From: Sphingomonas sp.
GTDB taxonomy: Bacteria > Pseudomonadota > Alphaproteobacteria > Sphingomonadales > Sphingomonadaceae
DNA: 64,000 nucleotides
NCBI RefSeq assembly: GCF_003248515.1
Contig: NZ_QFOB01000012.1
Span: 62,001 to 126,000 of the forward strand
Reading direction: 5' to 3'
Made by a program: the position numbers and the translations under genes. Shown piece after piece: positions 1 through 8,757 of this stretch. Under the pieces are notes generated by a model. It saw nothing but the letters and a program-made list of their open reading frames with translations, did not search any database and was not told where the DNA came from. The stretch's first letter is position 1. Each line of letters begins with the position of its first letter.

Positions 1-58
1 CAGCGAGACGATGCACGAGGCCGTGCTCGCGGCCTATGGCCGTCAGCTGCACATGTAA
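1..58 (+). CDS. C-terminal fragment, probably dihydrolipoamide dehydrogenase (E3)
   Basis: Only the last 18 codons and a TAA stop lie in the window; the start is upstream. The tail reads SETMHEAVLAAYGRQLHM. The pattern SE-x2-HEA-x-LAA ... G-x2-(I/L)H(M/I) resembles the end of the dimerisation domain of lipoamide dehydrogenases, where an HPTxSE motif precedes it. That would make it the FAD flavoprotein reoxidising lipoyl groups in 2-oxoacid dehydrogenase complexes. The fragment is too short for certainty; another pyridine-nucleotide-disulfide oxidoreductase is equally possible. Confidence 0.45.
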   Translation, partial: SETMHEAVLAAYGRQLHM

Positions 59-84
59 GAAAGCGCGGATCGGAAAAACGGGGG

Positions 85-192
85 AAGGCCGGGGCCTTTC
101 CTGAGGCCCGGGCTTGTTCCCGGAGCCGCTTTTCCGCAAGATCCGCCATCGCTGCTCCCGCCGCCCGGTGGACCCCGGAACCAGTCCGGGGT
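85..192. repeat. Intergenic cluster of short inverted repeats
   Basis: Three small dyads sit in the gap before the first complete gene: AAGG/CCTT around 85-98, CCGGG (108-112) with CCCGG (119-123), and ACCCCGGA (172-179) with TCCGGGGT (185-192). The third has the form of dispersed intergenic palindromes I associate with sphingomonads. The first could act as the terminator of the preceding gene, though no clean T-tract follows. Confidence 0.5.
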
Positions 193-220
193 GACAAGGC
201 GGTGGGAACGGGTGGCCCGC

Positions 221-1699
221 ATGCCGACAGCGACCGAAGCAACTTCGCCCCGAGGGGCCGGGGACCGATCCCGTTCGTGGGTCCTCCTCGCCGTCGCCCT
301 CCTCCTCTGCATCGTCACCCTTGTCGCGCGTTGGCCTGGCGTCGCTATGTACGACACCATCTCCCAATATGAGCAGGCGACCAGCGGCGATTTCTTCGAT
401 TGGCACCCGCCGATCATGGCGCGCACCTGGGCGCTGCTGATCCGCGTCTGGCCGGGAACGCAGCCTTTCCTTCTGCTTCAGGCGATTTTCTGGTGGGGCG
501 GGCTGGGGCTACTCGCCGCGGCGCTGGCGCGCATGGGCAAGGCCCGCGCGGGCTGGGCCGTGCTCGCGATCGGCCTGCTCCCCTTGTTCGTCGGGTGGGA
601 TACGGTGGTGCTGAAGGATGCCCAGCTCGCCTCCTGCCTCGTCGCGGCGACGGGGCTCGCGGCCCATTTCCGCCTTGCCGGCCGTGCCCTGCCGGGCCGG
701 GCAGTGGCCGTGATCGCGCTCCTCCTCGTCTATGCGACGCTCGTGCGCGGCAATGCCGTCTTCGCCACGGTGCCGCTGGTATTGGCGCTCGCGGGATGGC
801 TCGGCGTGCGCGTCTGGTGGAAGCGTGGCATCCTGCTGCTGGCTCTCATGCTCGCCGTGATCGTGGCGAGCCCGCCGATCAACCATCGCCTGCTTGGCGC
901 CTCCTCCTCGAAGGTGGAGCGCGCCTTGCCGCTCTATGACGTCGCCGGCATCGCGCATCATGCCGGGCTGGCGGAGGTGCCGGGCACCAGCCGGCCGGCA
1001 TGGGCGGAAGGCGAACGGAAGCGCTGCTACACGCCCTATTTCTGGAATCCCTACGGGATGCCCAGCCAGTGCGCGCCACTGGGCGATGAGATCGCCTTCG
1101 ATGCGGACAGCGGCGGGCCGATCATGCGCCTCTGGATCGTCATGATCGTGCATCATCCCGTGGCCTGGGCCGAGCATCGGCTGCGTCACTTCAATTCCAA
1201 CATCCGCTTTCTCGTCGGGCATAATGAGAGCGATGCCGCGCCGCCCGCCGCATCGGAGAAGAATGATTTCGGCCTCGGCGGGCCGCCGGGATTCCTCGGC
1301 AGGGGGCTGATCGCCGCGGCATGGCTCCAGTCGGAAACGCCGCTGGGCTGGCCCTTCGCATGGCTGGCACTCGCGCTGGTGACGCTATGGGCCGCGCGGG
1401 ATGGCCGCTCGCCGGCGGCCGCGCTAGGCGTCGCGCTCGCTTTCTCGGCGGTGGTGATGAGCGCGAGCTACGCGGTCGTCAGCATCGCCAGCGATCTGCG
1501 CTATCATCTCTGGTCGATGGTCGCGGCCGCGCTCGCGCTGGTGCTGCTCGCCACCGCCGATGCGCTGGACAGGCGCCGCCTGCGGATCGGCCTCGGTGTC
1601 GTCGCGTTCGTCTGCGTCATCGGCATCGTCGCCCGACTCGTCCTCCCGCCCGAGCCTTACCCCTATCCGGTCGATGGCCGCCTGTCGGGGGCCGCGTGA
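221..1699 (+). CDS. Polytopic membrane protein, probable GT-C-type glycosyltransferase
   Basis: About 492 residues with roughly ten or more hydrophobic segments. Following the first membrane segment is a loop with YDTISQYEQA and DWHPPIMARTW. An acidic residue and His-Pro in the first extracytoplasmic loop are typical of GT-C enzymes, which transfer sugars from polyprenyl-phosphate donors outside the membrane. A second large loop lies around residues 250-350. The gene overlaps the following GT22-like gene by 4 nt (GTGA), so the two are translationally coupled and probably act in the same envelope glycan pathway. A GTG at 191 would add 10 residues but falls inside an inverted repeat, so the ATG at 221 was preferred; the ribosome site is weak for both. 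Specific substrate unknown. Confidence 0.7.
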   Translation: MPTATEATSPRGAGDRSRSWVLLAVALLLCIVTLVARWPGVAMYDTISQYEQATSGDFFDWHPPIMARTWALLIRVWPGTQPFLLLQAIFWWGGLGLLAAALARMGKARAGWAVLAIGLLPLFVGWDTVVLKDAQLASCLVAATGLAAHFRLAGRALPGRAVAVIALLLVYATLVRGNAVFATVPLVLALAGWLGVRVWWKRGILLLALMLAVIVASPPINHRLLGASSSKVERALPLYDVAGIAHHAGLAEVPGTSRPAWAEGERKRCYTPYFWNPYGMPSQCAPLGDEIAFDADSGGPIMRLWIVMIVHHPVAWAEHRLRHFNSNIRFLVGHNESDAAPPAASEKNDFGLGGPPGFLGRGLIAAAWLQSETPLGWPFAWLALALVTLWAARDGRSPAAALGVALAFSAVVMSASYAVVSIASDLRYHLWSMVAAALALVLLATADALDRRRLRIGLGVVAFVCVIGIVARLVLPPEPYPYPVDGRLSGAA

Positions 1700-3213
1700 A
1701 GCAGGATCCTCGCGCGACATTCACATCAGCGACCGGCCTCGATCCTCGCCAGATTCTCTGGCTGGTGATCGGCATCGCCTTTCTCCTTCGCCTGCCGCTC
1801 ATCTTCCTCGAGCTTTTTCACCATCCGGACGAGGCCTGGCAGTATCTGGAGCCGGCGCATGGGCTGGTCACCGGCTGGAAGGTGGTGCCGTGGGAATATC
1901 GTGCCGGAATCCGGACCTGGTTGATACCGGCGTTTCTGGCTGGCCCGATGGCGGCGGGGAAGCTGCTCTGGCCGGATACGATCCATTATCTGATTCCGGT
2001 CCGGCTGACGCTCGCCCTGGTGTCGCTCGGGATTGTGGCAGTCGGCACGGCATTGGCGCTGCGCATTACGCGCTGGCATGGGTTGATCGCCGGCCTGATG
2101 CTCGCGACCGCGTTCGATCTCGTCTATTTTTCCGCGCGAGCCCTTTCCGATAGCATCGCGCCGGCCCTGTTCCTGCCTGCTCTCTGGCTGATGTCGGGAA
2201 AGTGGGAAAAGGACGGATGGCGGTTTCTTGCGGGTGGTTTCCTGCTCGGGCTTGTATTCGCGATCCGGTTTCAGCTCGCGCCGGTGCTGGGCCTCACCGC
2301 GGTGATAGCCTGTCGTGGAGATAAGCGACGCTGGCTGCATGTGATTGCCGGCGGCGTTTTCGCGCTGATGATCGATGGTCTTGTCGATCTTGTGCAGGGG
2401 GAGATGCCGCTTCGCTGGATCATCGAGAATTTCCGGATCAACCTGATCCAGAACAAGAGCGCCTTCTACGGGACAGAACCACCCTTATGGTATGTGGCCA
2501 ATCAGATCCGGGTCTGGGGGTGGTCGATCATCCCCATTCTGTGCCTGGCGCTGGCGGGCGGGCGCCGAATGCCCTCCGTCGCCCTGATCGCGATCGTCAA
2601 CATGATCGTGCACGCTGCTATCCCGCATAAGGAATATCGGTTCGTCTTCCTGTCGATCACGTTGATGTGGCTTTTGGCGGGTGTCGGCGCGGCCGATCTG
2701 GCCGCGATGCTCGTGTCCCGCTGGCCGCGTGCGCGCCGCTGGCTGCCGCTTGCCGGTGTTACCTCGGCGTTATTGGTGGCGGGTGGCGTGGCGGCTGCTC
2801 CCGGCAAGGCCGTGTGGTCGAGTTCGAGGCGCGTGATCGCGCTGATGCGCGGCGCGCATGACGTGCCCGGCATATGCGGTCTCGCCTTCCTCCAGCCGTC
2901 CAACGCGCTCAAGGCAGCCTATGTCTATTATGATCGTGCCACGCCCATCTACGTGTTCGATCAGCCTGATTCCCACGCTGATGTTCGGCGGCTGGGCTCG
3001 GCCTTCAACGCTGTCGTCACCTCTCCCGATCGGGCCGCCCTGCTGGGCCCCGGATATCGGCAGGCGAAATGTTTCGTCGGCCGCCATGCGCGGCGGGAAC
3101 GCAATCTCAGCCTTCTGCCCGAACATTGCCTTTATGTGCGACAGGGGAGTTGCGGCGCGCCGCTGCCACCAGAATATGGGATCAACGCGGCACTGATCCG
3201 GAGCGGCGAATAA
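1696..3213 (+). CDS. GT22 (Alg9/PIG-B-like) membrane mannosyltransferase homologue
   Basis: A 505-residue multipass protein beginning at a GTG that overlaps the upstream stop codon. After the first membrane helix it has the family-22 signature HPDEAWQYLEPAH followed by TW-x-IPA. A later segment IPHKEYRFVF matches the second conserved GT22 block. Family-22 enzymes move mannose from polyprenyl-phosphate-mannose to a lipid-linked or GPI-type acceptor on the outer membrane face. Best known from eukaryotes, they also occur sporadically in bacteria. Here the gene is coupled to another GT-C-like gene and faces a convergent polyprenyl-phosphate sugar synthase/GT39 pair, so donor synthesis and donor use may be encoded side by side. 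Donor and acceptor cannot be read from the sequence. Confidence 0.8.
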   Translation: MKQDPRATFTSATGLDPRQILWLVIGIAFLLRLPLIFLELFHHPDEAWQYLEPAHGLVTGWKVVPWEYRAGIRTWLIPAFLAGPMAAGKLLWPDTIHYLIPVRLTLALVSLGIVAVGTALALRITRWHGLIAGLMLATAFDLVYFSARALSDSIAPALFLPALWLMSGKWEKDGWRFLAGGFLLGLVFAIRFQLAPVLGLTAVIACRGDKRRWLHVIAGGVFALMIDGLVDLVQGEMPLRWIIENFRINLIQNKSAFYGTEPPLWYVANQIRVWGWSIIPILCLALAGGRRMPSVALIAIVNMIVHAAIPHKEYRFVFLSITLMWLLAGVGAADLAAMLVSRWPRARRWLPLAGVTSALLVAGGVAAAPGKAVWSSSRRVIALMRGAHDVPGICGLAFLQPSNALKAAYVYYDRATPIYVFDQPDSHADVRRLGSAFNAVVTSPDRAALLGPGYRQAKCFVGRHARRERNLSLLPEHCLYVRQGSCGAPLPPEYGINAALIRSGE

Positions 3214-3218
3214 ACGGG

Positions 3219-4775
3219 CTATCGATCGGGCGTTCGCCGCGCCCAAACCTGATCGACATCATTGTGCTTGCCCTTGTGCGCACCTGTGAAGACGAGCCGA
3301 TAATCGCGCGCCAGGGCATCGCGCAGGATGGTCTGGACGTGCACATTAATCTCCGAATCGCTGTTCAGCCGATCCACGATCACGGTTGGCCGCGATGCCA
3401 GGATCCGCCGAATCTCGGCTTCGGGGTCGACTCCGATCGCCCCGGCTTCCCGCGCCAGGCTCAGATGGAAGGGGAAGGGCCAGCGGGTCGGCATGCAGGC
3501 GTTCGACAGGTGATAATAAATGGGCTCGCCATAGAAGATATAGAGACAGCCGCCGTCGAGGTGGCTGGCGATGGCCTGCTCCATCCGGGCGGCGAAGGCG
3601 GTGTCGCCGCGCTTGTCGAGATATTTGCGATAATCGATCCGGCCGAAGATCAGCAGGAAGGCGAGTGTCAGTGCCGCCAGTACCGGCCCCGCCAGACGTG
3701 TGCGGATCGAGAAGGTGGCGGCGGCGATCACGGCCAGCGGCGGCAGCAGGGGCAGCGCATAATGCTCGAAATAGGTGCCGAACGCCGCGAAGCCGCCTAC
3801 CGCCGCGACGCACCAGCCGGCCAGGAAAAGGTAGGCCGCCTTGTCCGCGGCGGATCGCCGCCATGGCGCATCTTTCCGCAACAGCCACTCGCCGATGATG
3901 ATCGTGAGCAGCAGCGGCGCGATCCGAACGGCGATCTTGCCGAGATTCTTGAGCGGCTTGACCGTATCGGCATCGCTGCGCGCGAAGATCGAGCCGACAT
4001 TCGCATAGAAGAATGCCTGGCGCTGGCCGATGCCGGCATAAGTGAGCCACGCGATCAGGCTGGGCGCCAGCGCCGTCCCGATCCAGATCGCGGCATCGCC
4101 TGCCAGCGCCGCCGGGCGCGTGCCGGCGCGCCGGGAAAGCCAGAGCAGGATCAGCCCGAAATAGATGCCTTCGAACACCGCCGTCGGCTTCAACTGGATC
4201 GCGAGGCCCATCAGCAGCATCGCGATCATGCCGCGCCAACGAATCGCGCTGGAGGACACGCCCTGGCCCCCGGCCGGGCTGGCGAGGCCGAGCAGGATGA
4301 GCGCGGAGAGCGCCACCGGCAGATTGTAGAAGATCGGCGTCTGCCCGCCACGCCCGCCCAGAAGCGCTGCGGCCGCGACATAGACGAGGCCGGCGGTAAG
4401 GGCGGCCAGCGGATGCGCGATCCGGCGGGCGATCAGCGCGATCGCAACGGCCGTGGCCGTCGCGAAGAGCGCCGCCACGATCTGATACTGGAGGATGCCA
4501 TCGCCCCCCAGCAGCCGGATCGCCGCATAGAGCAGGAACAGGCCCGGAGGTTTGCGATCCCATATGTCGACATAGGGAATGGCGCCGTGCAGCATCCTGT
4601 CGCCGACGAGGAGGTAGAATTCCTCGTCCACGTCGATCAGCGGATAGCCGAGCGCGGGCACCCGTAGCGCGAAGGCGGCGGCCGCCAGAAAGGCGAGGCC
4701 GATCCGCCACTGCTGCGGGCTCCATCCGTCGGATGGCGTCACGGATGGGCGACCGGCCGAAGCCGGCGGGCTCAC
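3219..4775 (-). CDS. GT39/ArnT-like polyprenyl-phosphate-dependent glycosyltransferase
   Basis: 518 residues with about ten predicted membrane helices. Close after the first helix comes a GT-C/PMT-type loop: YPLIDVDEEFYLLVGDRML, then PYVDIWDRKPPG, with the acidic pair expected of the catalytic base. The remaining hydrophobic helices and a C-terminal soluble part fit a dolichyl-phosphate-mannose-type transferase acting on the periplasmic face. The GTG at 4775 overlaps the TGA of the upstream GT2-GtrA gene by 4 nt, which decides the start; a start at 4856 would add an Arg-rich stretch translated from the end of that gene. Convergent with the GT22-like gene, 5 nt away. Acceptor unknown. Confidence 0.75.
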   Translation of the reverse strand: MSPPASAGRPSVTPSDGWSPQQWRIGLAFLAAAAFALRVPALGYPLIDVDEEFYLLVGDRMLHGAIPYVDIWDRKPPGLFLLYAAIRLLGGDGILQYQIVAALFATATAVAIALIARRIAHPLAALTAGLVYVAAAALLGGRGGQTPIFYNLPVALSALILLGLASPAGGQGVSSSAIRWRGMIAMLLMGLAIQLKPTAVFEGIYFGLILLWLSRRAGTRPAALAGDAAIWIGTALAPSLIAWLTYAGIGQRQAFFYANVGSIFARSDADTVKPLKNLGKIAVRIAPLLLTIIIGEWLLRKDAPWRRSAADKAAYLFLAGWCVAAVGGFAAFGTYFEHYALPLLPPLAVIAAATFSIRTRLAGPVLAALTLAFLLIFGRIDYRKYLDKRGDTAFAARMEQAIASHLDGGCLYIFYGEPIYYHLSNACMPTRWPFPFHLSLAREAGAIGVDPEAEIRRILASRPTVIVDRLNSDSEINVHVQTILRDALARDYRLVFTGAHKGKHNDVDQVWARRTPDR

Positions 4776-5920
4776 GCCCGGCGCCAGGTTACGAAGGAAG
4801 AGGCCGCGTAATTCCAGACCGCGCCCACGGCGGCGCCGGCAAGCCCGCCGACCCACCAGATGCGGCGCTCGTCATACACCATCTCGCTGATGCCGACCTG
4901 CGCGATGGCGCCGATTCCGCAGATGAGCGTGAACGTCGCCAGCCCGCGCAGCCAGGCCAGCCCGCGCAGCCGCCGGTCATTGTAGGTCAGCCAGTTGTTG
5001 ATCGCGAAATTGAACAGGATGGAAAGCGCCACGGCGGCGGTCTGCGCGCTGCGGAAGCTGAAGCCGGCCGCGTTGAGCAGCACATCCAGCGCGAAGAGAT
5101 TCACGACCAGCCCGACCGCGCCCACCGCGAGGAACAGGATCATGCGTGCCGGCACGCGGCCATGCGTGATCTTGTCGACCAGCAGCAGCAGATATTCCAG
5201 CGCGACCATCGAATCGAGCTTGCTGGCGCCCGCCTGCCGTGGCCGGAACGTGTAGGGCACCTCGGCCACGGCCAGCGGCCGTGGCGAGGAGGCGAGCAGA
5301 TCGAGCAGGATCTTGAAGCCCACGCCCGACATGCTGGGCACGGCCGCGAGCACGGCATCGCGGCGGACCACGAAGAAGCCTGACATCGGATCGGAAACGC
5401 GGGTCTTGGTGACGATCGCGGCGAGCCGGGTGGCGAATTCGCTCTTGCGGACGCGCGAGGCTTCCCAGTCGCCGGTGGAGCCGCCGCCGGCATAGCGGGT
5501 GCCGACGGCCACATCGGCGCCGGCGAGCACGGCATCGTGCAGGCGGGGCAGGATGGCCTCGTCATGCTGCATGTCCGCATCGATCGAGGCGACGACGGGT
5601 GCGGTGGTCGCCATCATGCCTTCCACGATCGCGGTCGAAAGGCCGCGCCGGCCATGGCGACGGATCAGGCGGACATCGCGGCGGAAGAGCGCGATCGCCT
5701 CGATCGCCTCGGGCGTGCCGTCGGTCGAACCGTCGTCGACGAAGATGGCCTCCCATTCGCGTCCGGCCAGCGCGCGATCGAGCGCCGCCAGAAGCGGGCT
5801 GACATTGTCGCGCTCGTTGAGCGTGGGGATGATGACGGCCAATGCCAGCGGCCGGGTCTCGGCGTCGACATAAGGACGAGCGGGGAGGCGGATCGGTGCG
5901 TTCATGGCCGACATTTCCAT
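4772..5920 (-). CDS. GT2 polyprenyl-phosphate sugar synthase fused to GtrA-like membrane domain
   Basis: Up to 382 residues. Residues about 27-245 form a GT-A family-2 domain like DPM1: VIIPTLNERDN, VDDGSTDGT and the metal-binding DAD in SIDADMQHDE. A C-terminal region (about 255-382) carries four hydrophobic helices with the GtrA pattern (FLAVGAVGLVVN ... FNFAINNWLTY). The GT2 part should load mannose or glucose onto undecaprenyl phosphate; the GtrA part is thought to help flip the product. It precedes the GT39-like gene with a 4-nt overlap, giving a compact make/flip/use cassette. The ATG at 5905 has GGAAA upstream and is a possible alternative start to 5920. Confidence 0.85.
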   Translation of the reverse strand: MEMSAMNAPIRLPARPYVDAETRPLALAVIIPTLNERDNVSPLLAALDRALAGREWEAIFVDDGSTDGTPEAIEAIALFRRDVRLIRRHGRRGLSTAIVEGMMATTAPVVASIDADMQHDEAILPRLHDAVLAGADVAVGTRYAGGGSTGDWEASRVRKSEFATRLAAIVTKTRVSDPMSGFFVVRRDAVLAAVPSMSGVGFKILLDLLASSPRPLAVAEVPYTFRPRQAGASKLDSMVALEYLLLLVDKITHGRVPARMILFLAVGAVGLVVNLFALDVLLNAAGFSFRSAQTAAVALSILFNFAINNWLTYNDRRLRGLAWLRGLATFTLICGIGAIAQVGISEMVYDERRIWWVGGLAGAAVGAVWNYAASSFVTWRRA

Positions 5921-6034
5921 GTGCCCATTTGCTTAACAATTACCGAATACGCACTTACGTAGCGCTGATGTTACACCAATGATGCATAGGTCCGCGACGG
6001 GACGACCTGATCCAGCGATGGCTGGCGAGGCATG

Positions 6035-6730
6035 TCAGCGGACGTTCGCCACGTTGTAGCGAAACAATTCCTCCTGCGAGAGGCAGCGCCGAGTCGACGA
6101 ATCGCCTCCGGCGCCGGCGACGGCCTTCTGGCGATACATCACTTCCGTCAGCAGCTTGCGCGATACGCCCATGCGGATGAGGAAGTCATTGTCCTCGCTG
6201 GCGAGCAACGCGGATCCCTGCTCGACATCGCCGATCACGGAGACGGCTTCCTTGTAGCCGCGCTGCGCCTCCGCCGCGATCACGCCCCCGTCCGACGTGA
6301 AGGTGAACATGTGGACGATGAAGAGGCCCCCCGGCTCCACTGCGCGGATCGGGCCGCCCATGAAGAGGAAGTTGCACGCCGAGAAGCAGGCCCAGCCGGC
6401 GGGGATCCGCGTGGGTATGCCCGCCTTGCGCACCACGAGACCGGCCTTGTTGCCGGCCTCGGCATCGCCGCCGGGCGATCGGATGACGATCTCGTCTATC
6501 TGTTTCGTCTTCGCGAGCGCGGCTTCCAGCCGCGCGGGCATGCCCGCATCGATCCGCCCTTCGGCGAACAGAATCGTCCGCCCGTCCTTCTTCAACGGCG
6601 TAAACGTCATGGAGGGCACGGCCGACCAGTCCGGATTCAGCGGGCAGGTGGGGTTGCGGGGATCCATCTGGCCTTCGGCCCGGGCGGCCGTGGCCAGCAG
6701 CATGAGCAGGCCGGCGGCCGCGCGAATCAT
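6035..6730 (-). CDS. Exported ClpP-fold-like serine hydrolase (COG3904-like)
   Basis: 231 residues with an N-terminal signal peptide (MIRAAAGLLMLLATAARAEG). The body shows the crotonase/ClpP-like pattern of predicted periplasmic proteins: EIVIRSPGGDAEAGN, then GWACFSACNFLFMGG with a candidate nucleophilic Ser, then FIVHMF with a candidate catalytic His. The ATG at 6730 overlaps the upstream TGA as ATGA, so the two genes are coupled; a longer frame would start inside the upstream gene. Role unknown; probably a periplasmic protease or peptidase. The Ser and His assignments are by pattern only. Confidence 0.65.
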   Translation of the reverse strand: MIRAAAGLLMLLATAARAEGQMDPRNPTCPLNPDWSAVPSMTFTPLKKDGRTILFAEGRIDAGMPARLEAALAKTKQIDEIVIRSPGGDAEAGNKAGLVVRKAGIPTRIPAGWACFSACNFLFMGGPIRAVEPGGLFIVHMFTFTSDGGVIAAEAQRGYKEAVSVIGDVEQGSALLASEDNDFLIRMGVSRKLLTEVMYRQKAVAGAGGDSSTRRCLSQEELFRYNVANVR

Positions 6731-7278
6731 GCCTGCGCGATCGAATAGCCGGAGGCCCCCGGCGCGCGGCACATCTTCTTCGGCACCGTCGTCTCCTCGC
6801 CGTTGACGATGATGACATCGGTCACCTGCACGCAGCTGGTGCCGTCGGCCTGTTCGGCGCGCGCGGTGAGGGTCGATTTGCCGGAAACGCCTTCACGGCT
6901 GTCGCTCTTCCATTCGGATGTGGACCCGATCTCTCCGCCGCGCACCACCGTCTGCGTTGCGGTTGCGGCCTGCTGCTGTTCTTTCTGGTCCAGCTGGCAG
7001 GCGATCGCGTCACTCAGGATGCCGGCCACTTCCGGAATGGGCACGAACTGAGCGATCCCGGTGCCGCCGAGCGCGCGATTGGTGGCGTTGCCGAACATCT
7101 TGCCCATCATCGAGGCGCCCTTGCCGGCGCTCTTGCCGTTGCGCTCGCATTTCGTGGAGCTGGACGATGATGAGGAGCCCGAGGGCGCGATCGAACGAAG
7201 GAAGGAGCCGAACTGGGCCGCAGCCGGATCAACCGTGACAATTGCCGCCAAAGCGAAAGCCAAACAAAGCGATCTCAC
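6727..7278 (-). CDS. Secreted small hypothetical protein (surface-antigen-like)
   Basis: 183 residues from a GTG at 7278 that starts a clear signal peptide (VRSLCLAFALAAIVTVDPAAAQ); GGGGA lies just upstream. A Ser-rich stretch follows, then a Gly/Met segment (KGASMMGKMFGNATNRALGG), and a C-terminal domain with two cysteines (GTSCVQVTDVI ... KKMCRAPG). The Gly-rich segment followed by a Cys-containing beta domain recalls 17-kDa surface antigens, but the match is loose. Coupled to the serine-hydrolase-like gene by ATGA, so the two products may work together in the periplasm. Divergent from the next gene. Confidence 0.6.
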   Translation of the reverse strand: MRSLCLAFALAAIVTVDPAAAQFGSFLRSIAPSGSSSSSSSTKCERNGKSAGKGASMMGKMFGNATNRALGGTGIAQFVPIPEVAGILSDAIACQLDQKEQQQAATATQTVVRGGEIGSTSEWKSDSREGVSGKSTLTARAEQADGTSCVQVTDVIIVNGEETTVPKKMCRAPGASGYSIAQA

Positions 7279-7415
7279 GAGTCCCCGCGCCCCTGTGTTG
7301 CTGCCGTATTGCCCCTTTCGGCCCTGTTTGAGCAAGCCATATCGCCATCCATTGACGGCCCGGGCCCCCGAGCGCATCACCCGCGCCAGTTTCAGGGGCG
7401 TCAGAGGGGGGGCTT

Positions 7416-8684
7416 GTGAGGATCAGCCGCGGCACGATCATGTTCGCGTCGGCCATCGCGTTCGGCGCGGTGGCGGCGCCGCCGGCCGTTCAGCAGAAGG
7501 TGACGGGGCCTGTCGCCGTCTATTGGGTGAGCGCGGGCACATCGAGCGGTTTCGGCTTCGGAGGCCTCGGATCGGGGCAGAAGAAGCCCTCGATGGGCGA
7601 TATCATGTCGATGATGCGCGGCGGCGGCGGCCGGCCGATCCACATGCTGGAGCTGGCGCTTGGCTCCAGCCGCACCGCGACGGGGCCTGAGGCGAATCAC
7701 CTGCCCGGCACCGCGACACCGCTGCCGCTTCTCACGCCCACGCAGAGCCCGCCCGTCCGGAAGGAAGAGGACACGCGCGACCAGCCGGAGATCAAGGAGC
7801 CGCCCAAGGCGCGGATCCTCATCTACTGGGGGTGTGGTGACAAGGCGGCGCCGGGCCAGCCCTACGTCCTCGATTTCTCGAAGATCATGGCCGGTCAGCA
7901 ATTGCCGCGCATTCCCTATATCGCCGTCCACCATCAGAACCCGCCGACCACGGGCCGCTATGCGACGTTCGGCGGCTGGCCTAACAGCAAGTCGCGCGAC
8001 CAGCAGGTGCCGCAGAGCCTGCTCGGCGATCATGTGGTGAAGGGCAATTATTCGCCCGACATCAAGTTCACCTTGCCGCCCGGCAAGGACTGGATGCCGC
8101 CTCTCCAGCTGAATTCCGGCGCCAAGAGTCCGGCTGGCGCCACCATTCTCCAGTGGCAGTCGATCCCCAACGCGACCGGCTATTTCGCGACCTTGTTCGG
8201 CGCGTCGGGAGAAGGCGGCCGCGAGGATGGCACGACGATCGTGATGTGGAGCTCCAGCGGGGTGCAGACCTTCGCCGATGCGGGCCTGCTCGACTATCTT
8301 TCGCCCGCGGAGGTGAAGCGCCTGATCGGCTTGAAGCTGGTCATGCCGCCGACCGCGACCCAGTGCACCGTGCCCGTCGAGGTCACGAATCAGACCAGGT
8401 CGGGCATCGTTTCGATGATCGCCTATGGCGACGAGGCGAATTTCGTCGATCCGCCCCGGCCCGCCGATCCGAAGGTGCCGTGGAACATCAGCTGGACCAC
8501 GAAGGTGCGCTACAAATCCACTACCGGCCTGATCCTGGGCATGCAGGGTGGCTCCTCCGCCACGACGGCGGATGACGAGCCTTATGAGGGGCGGCGCACG
8601 ATCGAGGGGCAGAAGGCGCCGGAGCAGCCCAAGAAGAAGGGCGGCCTGTTCGACAAGCTCAAGGGCGCCGTCAGCCCGTTCTGA
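7416..8684 (+). CDS. Secreted hypothetical protein, sphingomonad-type
   Basis: 422 residues starting at GTG 7416 with a strong GAGGGGGG ribosome site 5 nt upstream. The N-terminus (MRISRGTIMFASAIAFGAVA) looks like a signal peptide. Conspicuous features are a Gly/Phe-rich patch (residues about 43-55), a Pro/Thr/Glu linker (about 95-130), a central segment beginning ILIYWGCGD, a motif PNATGYFATLFGA, and a charged Lys-rich tail (KKKGGLFDKLKGAVSPF). No enzymatic motif recognised. It is divergent from the two-gene exported pair, which suggests one functional group. I cannot assign a function. Confidence 0.65.
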   Translation: MRISRGTIMFASAIAFGAVAAPPAVQQKVTGPVAVYWVSAGTSSGFGFGGLGSGQKKPSMGDIMSMMRGGGGRPIHMLELALGSSRTATGPEANHLPGTATPLPLLTPTQSPPVRKEEDTRDQPEIKEPPKARILIYWGCGDKAAPGQPYVLDFSKIMAGQQLPRIPYIAVHHQNPPTTGRYATFGGWPNSKSRDQQVPQSLLGDHVVKGNYSPDIKFTLPPGKDWMPPLQLNSGAKSPAGATILQWQSIPNATGYFATLFGASGEGGREDGTTIVMWSSSGVQTFADAGLLDYLSPAEVKRLIGLKLVMPPTATQCTVPVEVTNQTRSGIVSMIAYGDEANFVDPPRPADPKVPWNISWTTKVRYKSTTGLILGMQGGSSATTADDEPYEGRRTIEGQKAPEQPKKKGGLFDKLKGAVSPF

Positions 8685-8696
8685 TCGCCTCCCTTT

Positions 8697-8723
8697 CGTC
8701 ACCCTGATCGGTTTGGGGTGACG
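8697..8723 (+). terminator. Inverted repeat after the secreted-protein gene
   Basis: CGTCACCC (8697-8704) pairs perfectly with GGGTGACG (8716-8723) across an 11-nt loop, 12 nt past the stop. No T-tract follows, so it may be a Rho-independent-like structure or an RNA 3'-end stabiliser rather than a classical terminator. Confidence 0.4.
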
Positions 8724-8757
8724 AACGGGCCGGATATGAGCGAGCGCGCCGCTCCGG

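Noticed and set aside
7352..7380. TTGACG followed by CATCAC as a promoter for the 7416 gene
   Set aside because: The -10 matches only 3 of 6 positions; too weak to list.
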